From contig WOFQ01000022.1 in assembly GCA_012184525.1 (NCBI GenBank), forward strand, positions 310,001-374,000: a stretch of 64,000 nt of DNA. The letters are read 5' to 3'. Of the stretch, positions 34,717 through 46,549 are shown piece by piece. This DNA is from Xenoacremonium recifei. Lineage: Eukaryota; Ascomycota; Sordariomycetes; Hypocreales; Nectriaceae. How positions within the stretch are numbered: the stretch's first letter is position 1; the number at the start of each line of letters is the position of its first letter. Position numbers and translations under genes: made by a program. The notes beneath the pieces were generated by a model. The model saw nothing but the letters and a program-made list of their open reading frames with translations. It made no database searches and had not been told where the DNA came from.

Positions 34717-37700
34717 CTTGACGGCTGTTGGTAGTTGAAAGATCTGGGGATCTGTAGAGAGACAGCGGGGGAGTTGACAACGAGTGCAGATGATCGAGCA
34801 AGCGAGTGGATGGGGAGGAGAAGAAGAAAGAGGATCATTCAATGCGGGAGGGGAGTGGGCTTTATGTATTGACGGCACGCTGGAGACGACGAGGAACCTA
34901 GTCAGGTCCGGGGTTGACTGAGAGACGACAAAAAGATGGGATCTACAGACACAAGCTGTGTGTCTAAGGCGACGCCGCGCTCCGTAGTCCGATCCCAGGG
35001 CCCCATCCCATTCCCCAGACGGGGACCAGGGGCGAGGCTGGCAGTGGTTGGCCGCGGGAGAACAGAACCCACACACACACAACAGGGCCGAAAGGACCAG
35101 GGAGGGAGGGAAATCCTTCGGACAGAACCTTTGGGCGGTAGTTCCGGGGGTTGGTCAGGTCAGGCCAGGTCAGTGTAAGTGGGAGTCAAGACACTCAGCG
35201 AGCGTCACCTCTCCGGCCAGCCACGGAGAGACAGAGACAGAATCCGCTCTCCAGCACCTTCTAGCGCGTCGCCATGCCGGGAATAAAGCCCGCTAACCGC
35301 TTTGCTTTCTGGGGTTTTGCGAAGCTGGAGAAGCTCCGGTGCGGCCAGACTTCCGCTTTTGCACCACACGGCCGAGTGCGATCGGCCCCAACGAAAAGAG
35401 TGAGAGGAGACAATTTCGGCGCATTGCTCCAAAGCAGCGGGCTGAGTGGACGAGGCGTGTCACTGCCCGAGATTTGCTGCTCAGAGGACCGTTTGCCACG
35501 AGAAGAGTCAAATCCCTCCACTGAGGAGAACGGAGAAGGGGATCTCGGCATTAATGAACCGGGTGGGAAGGGGGCCAGCCGTGTCAGTGCACAATTTCAC
35601 AAAATCCGGGGTTGGGCTGAACAATGTTCCCCTGAGGGATGCTGGTGGTGTGCTGCTTGCTGGACGGAGGAGAGACAACAGAGAACAGAACCTCTGGGAA
35701 GTTCCGCCAGACACAAAACGCCATCACATGCTACGCCCGAAACGAAACCCACGCGGAGCGCACGCCGTTCCCGAGGGATGTCTCAAATGCCGAGACGGCG
35801 GGAGGGTTGCTGAAGTGACAGCTTTCAGAGCTCTGCGCTTGGACACTACAGCACACTCCCTGACTTCCAACGCAGGAACCGCTCTGGCTGGTCCGCTGAT
35901 CGCTCGCTCGCCCTCATTCGCAGGAGAGATCGATCGTCGCTGCTCCTCATCATCAGCTCATTATGGGCCGCTGGCTTGCTGGGCGAGCCGTACCAATCCT
36001 CCACCCCGGGTTTGGCGTCTACCCACCACGCCCCCATTCCGACATCCGGTTCGTCCGGGGTTTGGTCAATAAATCCTCAAATTTTTTTCTTGTTCATTGG
36101 CTCATTGCCCTGTTTGGGGGAGATCCTTAACACCCCTGGTGCGCCACGCCGAGGCTCCCTGCTGGCACTTGCTCACATGAAGGCATGGCGATCCGCAGGC
36201 GAGATGAGGGAGGGAATTAGGGTTATGACTCTGAAGGCTGTTTGGACGGGCTGGTTGGTGGTGGCGAGTGGAACAGAGTTTGGACAAACAAAAACTCGAA
36301 TCATCTGAGGTCAGGTCAGCTTCCCGTTTGCTCACAGCTGGTCAACCACCGATGTTGCATTGCCAATGTCCATGCAATGTGTCACGCAGCATCCATCCAT
36401 GCTACTGGATGCACGCACGGCGGCTAGTCTCCCGTAGCTAATAGCTATGTAATAGCTCCCTCAGAACCCGGTTTGCCCTGGCGTATTCGGACCAGGCCAG
36501 GCTGTGCTGAGGCACAAACAAACCTGATGGACTGACTGACGTAGACAGACAGACAGACAGACTCTCATGTAACGTCCGTCGTCTCATTGACTGCCCGCCT
36601 CACATCATGGCCCAGCTTCCCGTCCCGCGCACCGCACCTTTGCCACTGGCTTCGTATTCCCGCATCCTGCCCCTGGCCCAGCAATGCACAATTATGCAGC
36701 GCTTGCATCGCCCACCACACCCTCCCGCGACCCTCAGGGAACTCCCCTACAAGTAAGCTCCAGGCCGCTTTAGGCATGTCGCATTTGCCGGGGACTGGTA
36801 CCCTTGCAAAGTCCCATCTATTTGATGCTGCCGCTGCCGCGCTGCATCGTGGGCAAGACCGCCGATCCGGGGTTGCATTTCTGGGTGTGTGTGTGTGGCG
36901 CTGCGACTCCTTTTTTGCTTGATTTTGGGGATTTCTATTTCTATTTCTGAAAGGCTTTCCCGTCTGGTCTCTAGGCTGGGCTCCTAGAGTTGAGATGTGC
37001 AGAGTGCCGAAATTGGGCGTACGCGGCGCAGCTAGCAGTCCGAGGTAAGTTCTGCTGCACTATTGTTTTTCTTTAACATGTGGTTTTCCTTCCTGCGTGT
37101 TGGTTTGGGCTGCGTGAGTTGTTTGTTGCCGATGAGGCCGTTGTTGGTCCTTGGCTGCGTTTCGGATTGCTTGGTGACTATGGATTCCGGAATTGCGATG
37201 CGACATTGCCGGCCGGTACGAGAATGCCGTGGAAATCGACCGAGGGATGTCAACAATTGTGGGATTTGCTTCTGAATGGAACTTGTTTGGGATTTCCCGG
37301 TGCCTGATCGCTGGGTGATCTGACCTTGTTTTGAATGCTGTTTCTCTCACCGTTGATGAAACTGGATCTGGATCCTCACCTGAGGATGGGAATACGAAGC
37401 TTCCAAGGTTTCGACATCGCGTTGACCCTGTTTTCTGAGAGTTTACAACTGAGAACGCCCATCAAGAACGGTTTCAAGGAAAAAAGCTTAGTTGTCATTC
37501 CAGGACGTCCTGCGTCGACCCTTGGAGAGAGGAGCGGTTGCTGTACTAGCTACTTGTAGGCAAGCAAATCTTTAGGATAGATATTAATAGTAGCAGAACG
37601 AAAGATTTCAGATCAAAATCGAGTGCAAACGAAACCCAAGAATGTTGCAAGGCATGATGCCTGTTCGCTCAATGGCTGAACGTGGTAGTTGGCTGCTAAT

Positions 37701-37876
37701 AACATAGCAACGGAAAGGTGTACACAAACACTGTCAATCGAAAACAGAAGATCCTCTCCTATTACCTTTTGTTTCGAATATGCGGAACTTCACGAGCTTC
37801 AAATTCTCAACGAGAGCCATGTAGATTGCGAACCCTATGCGAATCAACGGACACGGAATACAACACCACGAACGAC
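34717..37876. other. Long gene-free region
   Basis: About 3.2 kb between the CFEM gene and the GST-like gene. Frames of 179 and 208 codons at 35274-36072 overlap each other, are rich in Arg/Pro and show no domain, so they are not called. The region includes an AGAC microsatellite at 36543 and a GT run near 36883. The CFEM promoter lies at its left end. Confidence 0.5.
36543..36562. repeat. AGAC microsatellite
   Basis: Five perfect tandem AGAC units in gene-free DNA. Confidence 0.9.
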
Positions 37877-38695
37877 TTAATCCTCCTCTTTCAACGCCTC
37901 CCACTTGTCATACTCGGGATAGTACTTCTCCCGGATCCTCTCTGCATACTCAACGGTCACAGGCAACGCCCTCACAATCGCCTTCGTCGCCGGTGCCCTA
38001 CCCATCTTATCAGCAACACTCCCACATCACAATCACAGAAACACTCACGCATCACACACCAACGCCGAAGCTATAAATCCAAACACCGTTGCATCTGCCT
38101 CGGTCGGCTCCTTTCCTCCCAGAACCCAGAACGGCTCCCCTCCGCTGGTCCTCGTCTCCTGCAGTAGATCCTCCAGTGCGCGCCAGGCCTCGTGTTTCAA
38201 CGCCGCAACTTCACCTGCATCATATCGCCCTGTGCCCTGGCCAACAAGCGTAGCTGAGATAGTCCGGTACGCGAGCAGCCCGACGAGCACTCTCAGCGGC
38301 CAGGGTACAGGTGCGAGCACGCCTTCGCGCATGGTGTAGTAATTGTCCCACCAGCGTTCGCGCAAGCTGTAGAAGTACACCTTGTCCTCGAGCAGGGCAC
38401 GCAACGCAAGATCGCGAGCTGCCTGCGCCGGAGTGAGATTCTCATTGAGAGGGGGGAGAAGCGAGCAGTCGGTCAGGTGGTTGATGATGAGGGTTGTGTC
38501 GCCGAGGATCTCCCCGGAGCGCTCGATGTAGGGTATCTTGCCGCGAGGAGCGGTCTTAGGAGAGCCTTCAGCAGTTCGATAGGGGATCTGGGCGAAGCGT
38601 AGACGGGCTTCGAGTTTGTTGACGAAGGGGGACCATACAAAGTTGGGCGTTGGAGGAGCGCCGCGGTAGAGCGTGAGTTTGTCGGTGTTGGACAT
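37877..38695 (-). CDS. GST-like protein (metaxin/Faxc type)
   Basis: Glutathione-S-transferase-fold protein, 255 aa. Exons 38695-38049 and 37997-37877; the intron (51 nt, GTGAGT, CTGAT) removes a premature stop after ALVCDA and joins it to APATKAIVRALP. The N-terminal thioredoxin-like part has LTLYRGAPPTPNFVWSPFVNKLEARL and GKIPYIERSGEILGDT, the usual position of the cis-Pro; the C-terminal helical part has VYFYSLRERWWDNYY and EADATVFGFIAS, as in the Faxc/metaxin-like branch. That branch often lacks classical GST activity, so a catalytic role is uncertain. It is divergent from the Gfo/Idh/MocA gene. Confidence 0.85.
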
Positions 38696-39452
38696 GTTGA
38701 TTTGTGAGTACTACGATGCTTGAAACCCTGCGAATTCAGATGCAGATGTGAAGATGTAGTCATAGGATACACCGCGAAATAGTTTGTGGCTGTTATATGT
38801 CGCGGACTGTCATGATGATATAATCGTCTGCGCCGGACTTTTCCCCGGACTTTCGCGTCGCGAGAGCCACGGACAGCGTATCAAACAGCGAGGGCGCGCC
38901 CAAAGACCGAAAGTCCATCATCCGTCTCCCCCAAGCCCCAGACTTCTCGCGGAACGGCGCCCCGTAGCCTCCGGAGAGAACCTCCTTCCGCGCCGGGTTC
39001 TTGCCCGCCGAGAGAGAGCATGCGTCCCGGAGCCGAAGCCGGAGCACACGGCCCCACATCGGGGGGAGTTGCCCTGTTGAGACGCCTTCGGCTGGACTTG
39101 CACCATGATGAAATCCCGCGGGGTGAATTCCCACGTCTCGGAGACTACTCCGGCTCTTTGTGCAAACTGTCTCGTGATAAAAACCTCGCATTACTCAGCT
39201 GCTTCGGCCGAATTCACCTTGTCGGCGGTTCTCTTACTCGCCCAGACCCAATCTGCCCCGTTGTAAGTCTTCTTAGCACGCGGTGACCCCTCAGCGGGCG
39301 GAATTTCCGCTTCTAGTGGTACCGTGATTTGGAGATGTTGTGGACTACAGTACTCCGCACTGAACCTGAACTTCGATGAGCTGACGCTATAAAAGGGCTG
39401 AGACGGAACATCATCAGTTGTGAAGCAAGACAGAAGACAGACAAACGGCAAG
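38696..39452. promoter_or_regulatory. Divergent promoter region
   Basis: 757 bp between the GST-like (-) and Gfo/Idh/MocA (+) start codons. Contains several CCGGA/TCCGG words (for example near 38832, 38845, 38970, 39150), possible half-sites for Zn2Cys6 factors, and a TATA box at 39388 for the + gene. Confidence 0.4.
39388..39395 (+). promoter_or_regulatory. TATA box of Gfo/Idh/MocA gene
   Basis: TATAAAAG 65 bp upstream of the start codon at 39453. Confidence 0.6.
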
Positions 39453-40653
39453 ATGACTGGCAAGACTTATAACGTCGGTGTTGTGGGATACGGGTACGTC
39501 ATGGCTTTCTCTCTCCCTCTCTCATGTCCAACCCCGCACTGAGCTCATGATGTGATGAGGGCATCGCTATGAGCATTCATGGATTAGGCACTGACTCTCT
39601 CGCAGCCTCTCGGCCAAGGTCTTCCACATCCCCTTCATCACCCTCACCCCCCAGTTCACCCTCCACAGCATCGTCCAGCGCAGCCCCAAGCCCGGCAACT
39701 CTGCGCCAGAGGACCACCCCTCTATCAAGCACTATACCGACGTCCAGCAGCTCCTCGCAGACCCGGATGTCGACGTTGTCACCATCACGACGCCCCCCAA
39801 CAACCACTTCGAGTTGACCAAGGCTGCCCTTGAGGCCGGCAAGCATGTGATGACCGAGAAGCCCTTCGTGCCCACCGTTGCTGAGGCTGAGAAGCTCATT
39901 GAGATTGCCCACAGCGCCGGCAAGCTCATCTGCGTGTACCAGAACCGCCGCTGGGACTCGGACTTCCTGACGGTGCAGCATCTGCTCAAGCAGGGCACGC
40001 TGGGCCGCGTCGTTGAGTTCAACACACACTTTGACCGCTACCGCGCCGATTCCCCCGTTAATTGGAAGGGCCAGCTCCCGCTTGCTGATGGCGGTAGTGC
40101 ACTGTTCGATCTGGGCACGCATCTGATCGACCAGGTGTACACACTTTTTGGCCTGCCTGCCAGCGTGCACGGCAAGCTGCTGAACCAGCGCGCCGGCGGC
40201 TTCGACCTGGAGAACCCGGATGGCGTCTCTGCGCAGCTGACTTACCCCGATGGTATGCTCGTTAACGTGGGTATCAGCGTGATTTCTGCCGAGGCGACTC
40301 AGCCGCGATTCTGGGTGCGTGGATTCAAGGGCAGCTTCCGCAAGATGCGACTAGATCACCAAGAGGACCAATTGAAGGCGGGTGGGAAGCCAACGGATGC
40401 GGGCTTCGGGAAGGATCACGTTGAAGATATGTCTCTACACATTGTGGGTGAGGATGGAGCCATAAAGGCGGCTGAGGTACCCCTGTTGGAGCCTCAGACC
40501 TATAAGGCCTTCTATGCGGCGTGGGGGGAGGCTGTTGCGAGTGGAAAGGAGGAGGATGTACCGGTGAAGCCGACGGAGGCAAGGGATGTGTTGAGGGTTA
40601 TTGAAGCGCTTGTGGAGAGTGCGAAGACAGGGAGGGATGTGCCGCTGAACTAA
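39453..40653 (+). CDS. Gfo/Idh/MocA family NAD(P)-dependent oxidoreductase
   Basis: Cytosolic sugar/polyol-type dehydrogenase, 362 aa. Exon 1 is only 41 nt (39453-39493); exon 2 is 39606-40653. The 112 nt intron splits the Rossmann glycine motif, giving VGVVGYGLSAKVFHIPFI once joined. Further marks: TPPNNHFELTKAALEAGKHV, the catalytic-lysine motif EKPF, and DGGSALFDLGTHLIDQ in the C-terminal alpha/beta domain. The family oxidises or reduces sugars and inositols; E. coli YdgJ-like and fungal relatives share this motif set. Substrate unknown. Shares a promoter region with the GST-like gene. Confidence 0.92.
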
Positions 40654-40967
40654 GCGATCGAGAAGAGTATGAGATACGTCTAATGATGGAAAGAATTGTC
40701 CAAAGTGTGACTGCTCTCACTGACTTCTGTCACTGTGTATGAGACATCGAGACTGAGGGAAGGAGATACTAGGAGAGTCTGCACAAGTCTTCTGGCAACA
40801 GTGTGACTGGTTCTTTCCCTCAAATGACCCAATAAAGACAGGAAAGAGCGTCTAACGACTAAAAGTTCAGCAGGAAGGAATATGTGAGAGCACTCTTCTC
40901 CCTCCCCCGCTCATCTCTTTTCTCTCTTCTCTTTTCCCTTGCTCTCCCGTCAGCACCAATTGTCGAA
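40654..40967. other. Tandem intergenic spacer
   Basis: 3' end of the Gfo/Idh/MocA gene and promoter of the next gene; CT-rich from about 40895 to 40950, typical of a fungal leader. No ORF supported. Confidence 0.5.
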
Positions 40968-42860
40968 ATGACGCCCTCTACTACTCACCCCGATCTCCCT
41001 GACTGGGCTTCTTCTCACCAGCTCAGCCGCCGCTATGCCTCCAGGAGCATGCCTGCTAACCTTGACGCAACCGCCTCGCCACCTCCTGACAACCTCTCAT
41101 GGTGCCTCCCACGATTCTCCAAAGAAACAAGCTCCCTATCCTCGGCTGGGGTTTTACGTTTGCGGTCCTGCTTGTTCCCCACTGATGAGTCGCTTGATGA
41201 AGATGCTGAATTCAGCGTTGGTTCTGGCACGGACGATCTTGACCTCGAGTCGGGTTGTCAACCACTGCCAATCTGGGACAACGATGAAGCAAGAAGTATT
41301 CGGTCTTGGATTTACCCATGGAGACTTCTCGGCAGGATCAGGCGTTTCCGTACGGTGGCCAAGATTGACAAGAAGCTGAGTGATGTAGCCACGTCCGACG
41401 CCATCAGCTATTCTATCCGCCCGGGGCGTTCTTGGCGCACCATTACTCTCATATACCTCTCCTTCGTCGTCTGGGGCTTTTTAATAGCAGTGTTCCATCC
41501 TTGGATGACATGGATTCCAGTGCTATCATTCAAGTGTGGTCCAAACACTAGAGATTTGACAGAAGTGCCGCCGGTTCATCGCCCGACGGGAGTTGTCACG
41601 TCACAGCCAAGATTCAACACCTTCGGGTCATGGGCGGAAGCAGCCTTCGGGGCATCAGCTATTTTCCTGACGGCGCATGGGCAGTTGAGGCAGGTTGGTT
41701 TCTACACTTCGGTTGGATGTAGGCACTGACATGCTAAAGTTCTCGCGCTGCGAGGGATAAGATGGAGGCCGTGAGGCAAGCAGCGACGACACTGGCGTAT
41801 TGCGTACTCAAAACGACGAGACCTAGCAAAGATGGGGAGGATCATGATCTTCAGTTACTTACCTAGTTCGTGTTTCTGCCCTGCTCCCAGCCCCTGATAC
41901 CTCCTTCACTGGGCGAGGCTGATTCCCCTGACTTTCTAGCGAAATCCTCGCCCTCACTGTCGCCTTCCCCATCGCTCTCGCTCATCAGATACGCGGCAAT
42001 ACTTGCGAGCCCGATATCACACGCTACTGTCGGCGAGTCGCCCTCTCGCTGAAGCACCTACGTGCTGGTGGTGATGCAACCGCCTTGGCAAAGCTGCCCT
42101 CGCGCATCATGTTGAGACCGCCGCGCAATCTCGTGGCCGTCGAATCCTTCTTTGAGGTTTTCGCTTTGCAACTGGAACGCGAGTTTCTGACGCAGCGCAT
42201 GAGAACGAAAAGGCCGAGCCTGGTACCGCAGCAAATCATATACACAATTCGGAACCATTTCGAGAATCTGGTCGATGCGGAAAACGTAGAACACCACAGG
42301 ACGCCGATTTTGAGTATGACCTAGTCTCCTTTATGCCCATTGCGATGGAAACCGAGAAAGCACTCACTGACAGGGTTCCAGGGGAGAATATTGAAACACT
42401 GGGCGTGGCTGGACGCGTTTGCACCGTCCACACCCACAAAGACATCCTCCCTTACACAATGCTTCGGTTTTTCATCTGTGCTTTAATCTTCGGCTCAGTG
42501 AACTTAGCACCGCGCCACTGCAGAATGCTCCAAGGCCCCCCGAATAGTGATGGAGACTTTCAAGCGCCTCGATTGTCTTCTTTGTTGCGGACGATTCCGC
42601 TGGCTTTTTTCAGCACCGTCATGTTGGCCTTTGCAGATGAACTATGGGGGATGTGGTCTCCGTATTCGTGGCTTGCGAACAGGTTCGCATGGACGCTCGG
42701 GGTAGCGATGGAGGTTGATATGATGGTGAATGAGTTCTATGAGGAAGACACGCGGGATGTGGTGCGAAAACATGGATACATGCGAGGTGACGAGGAAGAA
42801 GAGGAGGAAGAGCGCAAAGGGGGGCTGAAGGCGGATCTGAAGCGGGCTCGGACGGTGTGA
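40968..42860 (+). CDS. Divergent bestrophin-like membrane protein
   Basis: Predicted four-exon membrane protein, 560 aa: 40968-41683, 41740-41853, 41940-42313, 42382-42860. The first about 130 residues look cytosolic and disordered. Membrane segments follow at WRTITLIYLSFVVWGFLIAV, EILALTVAFPIALA, YTMLRFFICALIFG and LLRTIPLAFFSTVMLAF. Spaced short matches suggest the bestrophin (UPF0187) anion-channel family: FLTAHGHSRAARDK where the family has F-R-x5-S-R, VAFPIALAHQIRG (family VAFxVALKHHLRG), AGRVCTV, and ADELWGMW followed by a GVAMEVD segment. The family's DPFG calcium-clasp motif is not seen. The exon 1/2 junction is uncertain (donors at 41684 or 41694). Family assignment is an inference from remote similarity. 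Confidence 0.55.
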
Positions 42861-43267
42861 TGAGGCCGAAGATATTGGGAGATGATTTTCTTTTGGTGGT
42901 TATCTATTAGATGTCAGTGTATTGGTAAGGCGGCCATGTATGGATGTTAGGGTCTGTAATGAAGGTGTTCACCCCTGAGCAAACGATGGGGCCTGCTGCC
43001 ATGGAAGTATCAGTCCTGGTAATTCACTTCTTAGCCTACGAAGCAAATAATGAATGGGCATCCAACACGTCAATTCATAACAGCCGAGAAGCTGTGGTTT
43101 CCAAGATATAGATCCCAAATCATCATCGATACCCCTGAGGTGTCATCATTTCCAAATCGTGCCATCCAAAATGACGGTACTACCAAGATATTCCAAAAAA
43201 TGACTCCAAAAATCAAGACTCCTTTTCCCATCCAATGTTATATATACCAAAATCACAGCCCAGATCG
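42861..43267. other. Convergent intergenic region
   Basis: Between the stops of the bestrophin-like gene and phospholipase B; presumably both 3' UTRs. Nothing else seen. Confidence 0.5.
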
Positions 43268-45424
43268 TTACAGCGCAAGCACCGCCGCCGCCACCGCAGC
43301 AACCAGCCCAGCCATACTCACCCGGCTGGCCAACCCCGCCGCAAGACTCTCCACGTCGATCTTGGAGCCCACGAAGTCGGGCCAGTACGGCGCGGGCTCG
43401 CTCTCGTCCAGCGTGCCGTTCCAGCAGTACGTGTCGAAGCAGCTCTGGCACTTTGCGGGGACGGTCGTGTTGGTGCGGTCGAAGCTGCGGGCGAGCATGG
43501 CGCAGCCGACGCACACGGGCCAGTCGGGGTCGCGCGTGGCGTTGAGCTGGGTGACGACGGAGTAGCCGTTTTCGATGATGGCGGAGAGTTCGGACGAGTT
43601 GATGCTCATCTGGAAGGTGGAGATGTTGGCGGCGTAGACGTAGGGGTAGTTGGGGATGTAGACGATCAGGGGGGAGGGTTCGGAGGTGTTGGAGGCGTTG
43701 CAGCCGAAGAAGGTCGGGCGGGTGTTCAGGCCGAGGTTGAGGAACGTGTTGAGGCCGGGCACGACGGGGAAGGAGGAGCCTTCGGAGATGGAGGCCAGGG
43801 AGCGCTCGTAGGTGGCGGTCGCGGAGGCGCCGTCCGGCCAGAGCGAGTCGGTGTCGGCCGAGGAGTCGTAGGAGAAGACGACGTCGACGTGGCGGTCGTG
43901 GCGCAGGTGCGGGTAGTAGGGGACGTTCTCGAGATCCTCGCCGCCGTCGACGAGCGTCAGGCGCGTCGAGTTGGCGCTGAGGTTCTCGTCGGGGTTCCAG
44001 CCGCGGAAGGGGTTGGGCGTCCAGTCGGCGATGTCGTCGTCGGCGCTGCCCAGGGCGCTGAAGATGTCCTCGAGGGTGTCGATCACGAAGTCGGGGATGT
44101 CCGAGGGGATGTAGTTGCTGTCGGACGAGCTGTTGAGGTACAGCACGATCTGGTTGAACAGGGAGCTGGACGTGCCCATGACGAAGCCGGCGTTGTCGAA
44201 GCCGCGCACGCAGCTCTCGTTCTTGGGCAGCGTGCCGTTCTCGAAGGCGCTGCCGACGTACTTGAGGGGGACGAAGCCGCGCAGCGTGGGGTCGTAGGAG
44301 CCGAGCTCCCAGGGCGAGAACTCGAAGATGGTGGAGTTGATGGGGATAATCGTCTCGCCGGGGGCGCGCGAGTCGGCGACAAGGAGCGGGAGAGGTGCGT
44401 TGCCGGAGGACAGGTCCGGGTCGTCGGCGAGCGAGGACCAGGTATATCCCGGGCCGCCGTCGGTGGCGTTGATGAGCTGGTAGGAGAGCATGCGACCCCA
44501 GTAGTCGGTCAGGGAGCGTTGGAAGCCGGCATCGTGCTTGTCGGAGACGGCGTCGAAGACCTCATCGTAGTAGCCGAGGAGGCTGTACTGCTCGGGGCCT
44601 GTGGAAATCGGTCAGTGTTGAGTTGTGATAGGAGGAGGCTGGATACTCGCCCTCGAAGATGGAGTTTTGCAGCTGCCAAATGCCGGCGAAGTTGACGCTC
44701 TCCTGCACCGACGTGAAGTTATTCATCATCAAGCTGCCCACGAGCCATCCTCCACCTGAGAGCCCGGAGAGATACGTCGCGCTCTGCAGCAGGCCGCCCA
44801 GGTTGCCCGACTCGGTGCTGCCATCAGTCCTGTTATCCCACGCAGCCAACGCTCCGGCACCGCACAGCATGGCGCGATAGCCACCGCCCGACACGGCCAG
44901 TCCGATGTTGGGCAGCGCAGTGGGATCGGTCTCGGCATCCTGGAGGTAGGTCTCGTAGTCGAAGTCCGGGATGGCAATGCGCTTCAGCAGGTCGCGGATG
45001 TAGGGGATGGTGGCGTTGCGGCGCTTGGGCAGCCACTCCTTCTCCATGTCGCTGATGCCGGTGCCATTGCGGATGGTCGGGCGGGTGCTGGGACAGTCGA
45101 CGTCGGTGGGCGTGTAGCCATTGGGGGCTTCGTCGGTGCCTCGATGGGAGAGGGTTGAAAGATCGCGAGGGAGGTTTTTCGCGGGAGCTGTAGTGACGTC
45201 AATGTTGGCGGCCGGCGATTGGAGGCAGGTGCAGCAGCTGAGCAGCAGCTTCCCGCTTTCCTTTAGGGCAGGTTAGCTGCCTGAGGGGGGCACGTACCGG
45301 AACCTGAGGCAGCGACGTCGTAGCGGACAATGTTGCGACTGCTGGCCCCTGCTGGAGAACTCAGCTGGAGCGCTGCAGCAGCGGCCAACAGGAGCGTCAG
45401 GCGAGACGACAAGAATCCAGCCAT
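43268..45424 (-). CDS. PLB1: Phospholipase B / lysophospholipase, GPI-anchored
   Basis: Secreted enzyme that removes acyl chains from (lyso)phospholipids at the cell surface. Exons 45424-45298, 45187-44651 and 44598-43268 give 664 aa, normal for the family. The signal peptide is MAGFLSSRLTLLLAAAAALQ. Catalytic marks of the cPLA2-like fold: oxyanion region SGGGYRAMLCGAGAL, nucleophile GLSGGGWLVGS, and Asp in LVDGGEDLENVPYYPHL. ITDYWGR-like LTDYWGRML and SFFDTYCWNG-like Cys-rich C-terminal part are also present, and the hydrophobic tail SMAGLVAAVAAAVLAL suggests a GPI anchor. Many N-glycosylation sequons. The second intron is best read as GC-AG. The gene name follows the family, not a proven orthology. 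Confidence 0.92.
44599..44650 (-). other. Probable GC-AG intron
   Basis: A 52 nt intron on the minus strand, donor GCGAGT, acceptor CCACAG, branch CTGAC 13 nt before the acceptor. The GT at 44646 with the same acceptor gives a stop; joining with the GC donor yields the in-frame IFEGPEQYSLLGYYDE. Confidence 0.65.
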
Positions 45425-46549
45425 GACGGAGAGAGTGAAGAGCGAGCGCTTGAGGGCGAAGGGAGGGCGGTGGGGGATTAAGAGCATTAAGAGCCCAGGC
45501 CAGGCCAGGTGATAAGACAAAGAACGGTACGTATGTTTACCTCCGTCCTCCCCAGCCGCCCTGGATTCTATGTACTGACAAGAGAGAGAAGCAGACCGCT
45601 GCAGCTTTACCCAGACGGGGAGCTGTCAGTCAGAATGAAATCAGCTTCTGCGCCTAGCTTCTCGGCGGCCACGCAACGCGGCGCACACGACCAGGCCAGG
45701 AACGGGCATCGCGGCGGCTGTCTATCGCCGATCCTAGAGAGGCCAGAGTCCCGCTGTTCCCGTCACCAGGGGAATTATTTAAGGCCCGCTGTAAATCTCG
45801 ATGAGAGTTGCAGCCTCATGGGCGATCATCAGACTCGAGTCGAGTGGTTGTCTCAGTTAGTCTTGACGAGCATCAGCAGACGAGGTGACGGGCACACGAG
45901 GCAAGGCGAGGCGAGACGGCGGCGACACAACCCTCATACTCGAGAGAGGCTTCAGCCGCTACAGTCTCCGTTACATCCTCTGAAGGAGTTGGGATTATGC
46001 CCAGCCTGCCAAGACGGTAGCTCGGGCGACTTTCGAATGCCAACCGGTCCCACCAGGTCTGGGCGATAATCATGGACCAGCCAGACCGACATCATACCCA
46101 TTTCCAAATACGCGTGTCTTAGGTCTTTGCTGAGCTGACTGTTTGCTTGGCTGCAGGCTTGGAAGCTCTTGGCCCATCCCATGAAACTGGCATAAGCGCT
46201 GGGTTACATACACGTCTCATCCGCAGACCACGAGATCAATGCATGCGCGCCATTCTGACCTCTCATCAGCTGGGAGATCCTTTGACTCGCCTGGCCGCCT
46301 TACCTTACTCAGATCCCACCCACCCAACCACCACCACTCCTTGCCTCCGGTAGCCGCAGATCCCTAGTAGAGGGGCTGTGCCCAGAGTTTCCAAGGCCAA
46401 GATCCCGATTGTGCGCCCACGCCCCGGATCCTCCGGAGGTGCCGGATGCAGTTCGGGGTCCCGGAGGCCTGCCGATGCTCCGATTTAGGGTAGGCCGACG
46501 GGGTTCGGGCGGTGAGCACTCCGGCGGATTGGGCATGATTCTTATCACT
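45425..46549. other. Phospholipase B upstream region
   Basis: Presumed promoter of the phospholipase B gene. Base composition is like that of the genes. A frame of 186 codons at 45509-46069 has no domain and is not called. Confidence 0.5.

Noticed and set aside
35274..36072. Overlapping frames of 179 and 208 codons on the + strand
   Set aside because: They overlap in different frames, are rich in Arg, Pro and Ser, show no domain or signal peptide, and long minus-strand frames mirror them, as chance frames in GC-rich DNA do.
43235..44695. 486-codon + strand frame opposite phospholipase B
   Set aside because: It is the antisense shadow of a GC-rich coding exon, almost entirely Gly, Val, Ala, Asp and Glu; the minus strand has all catalytic motifs of phospholipase B.
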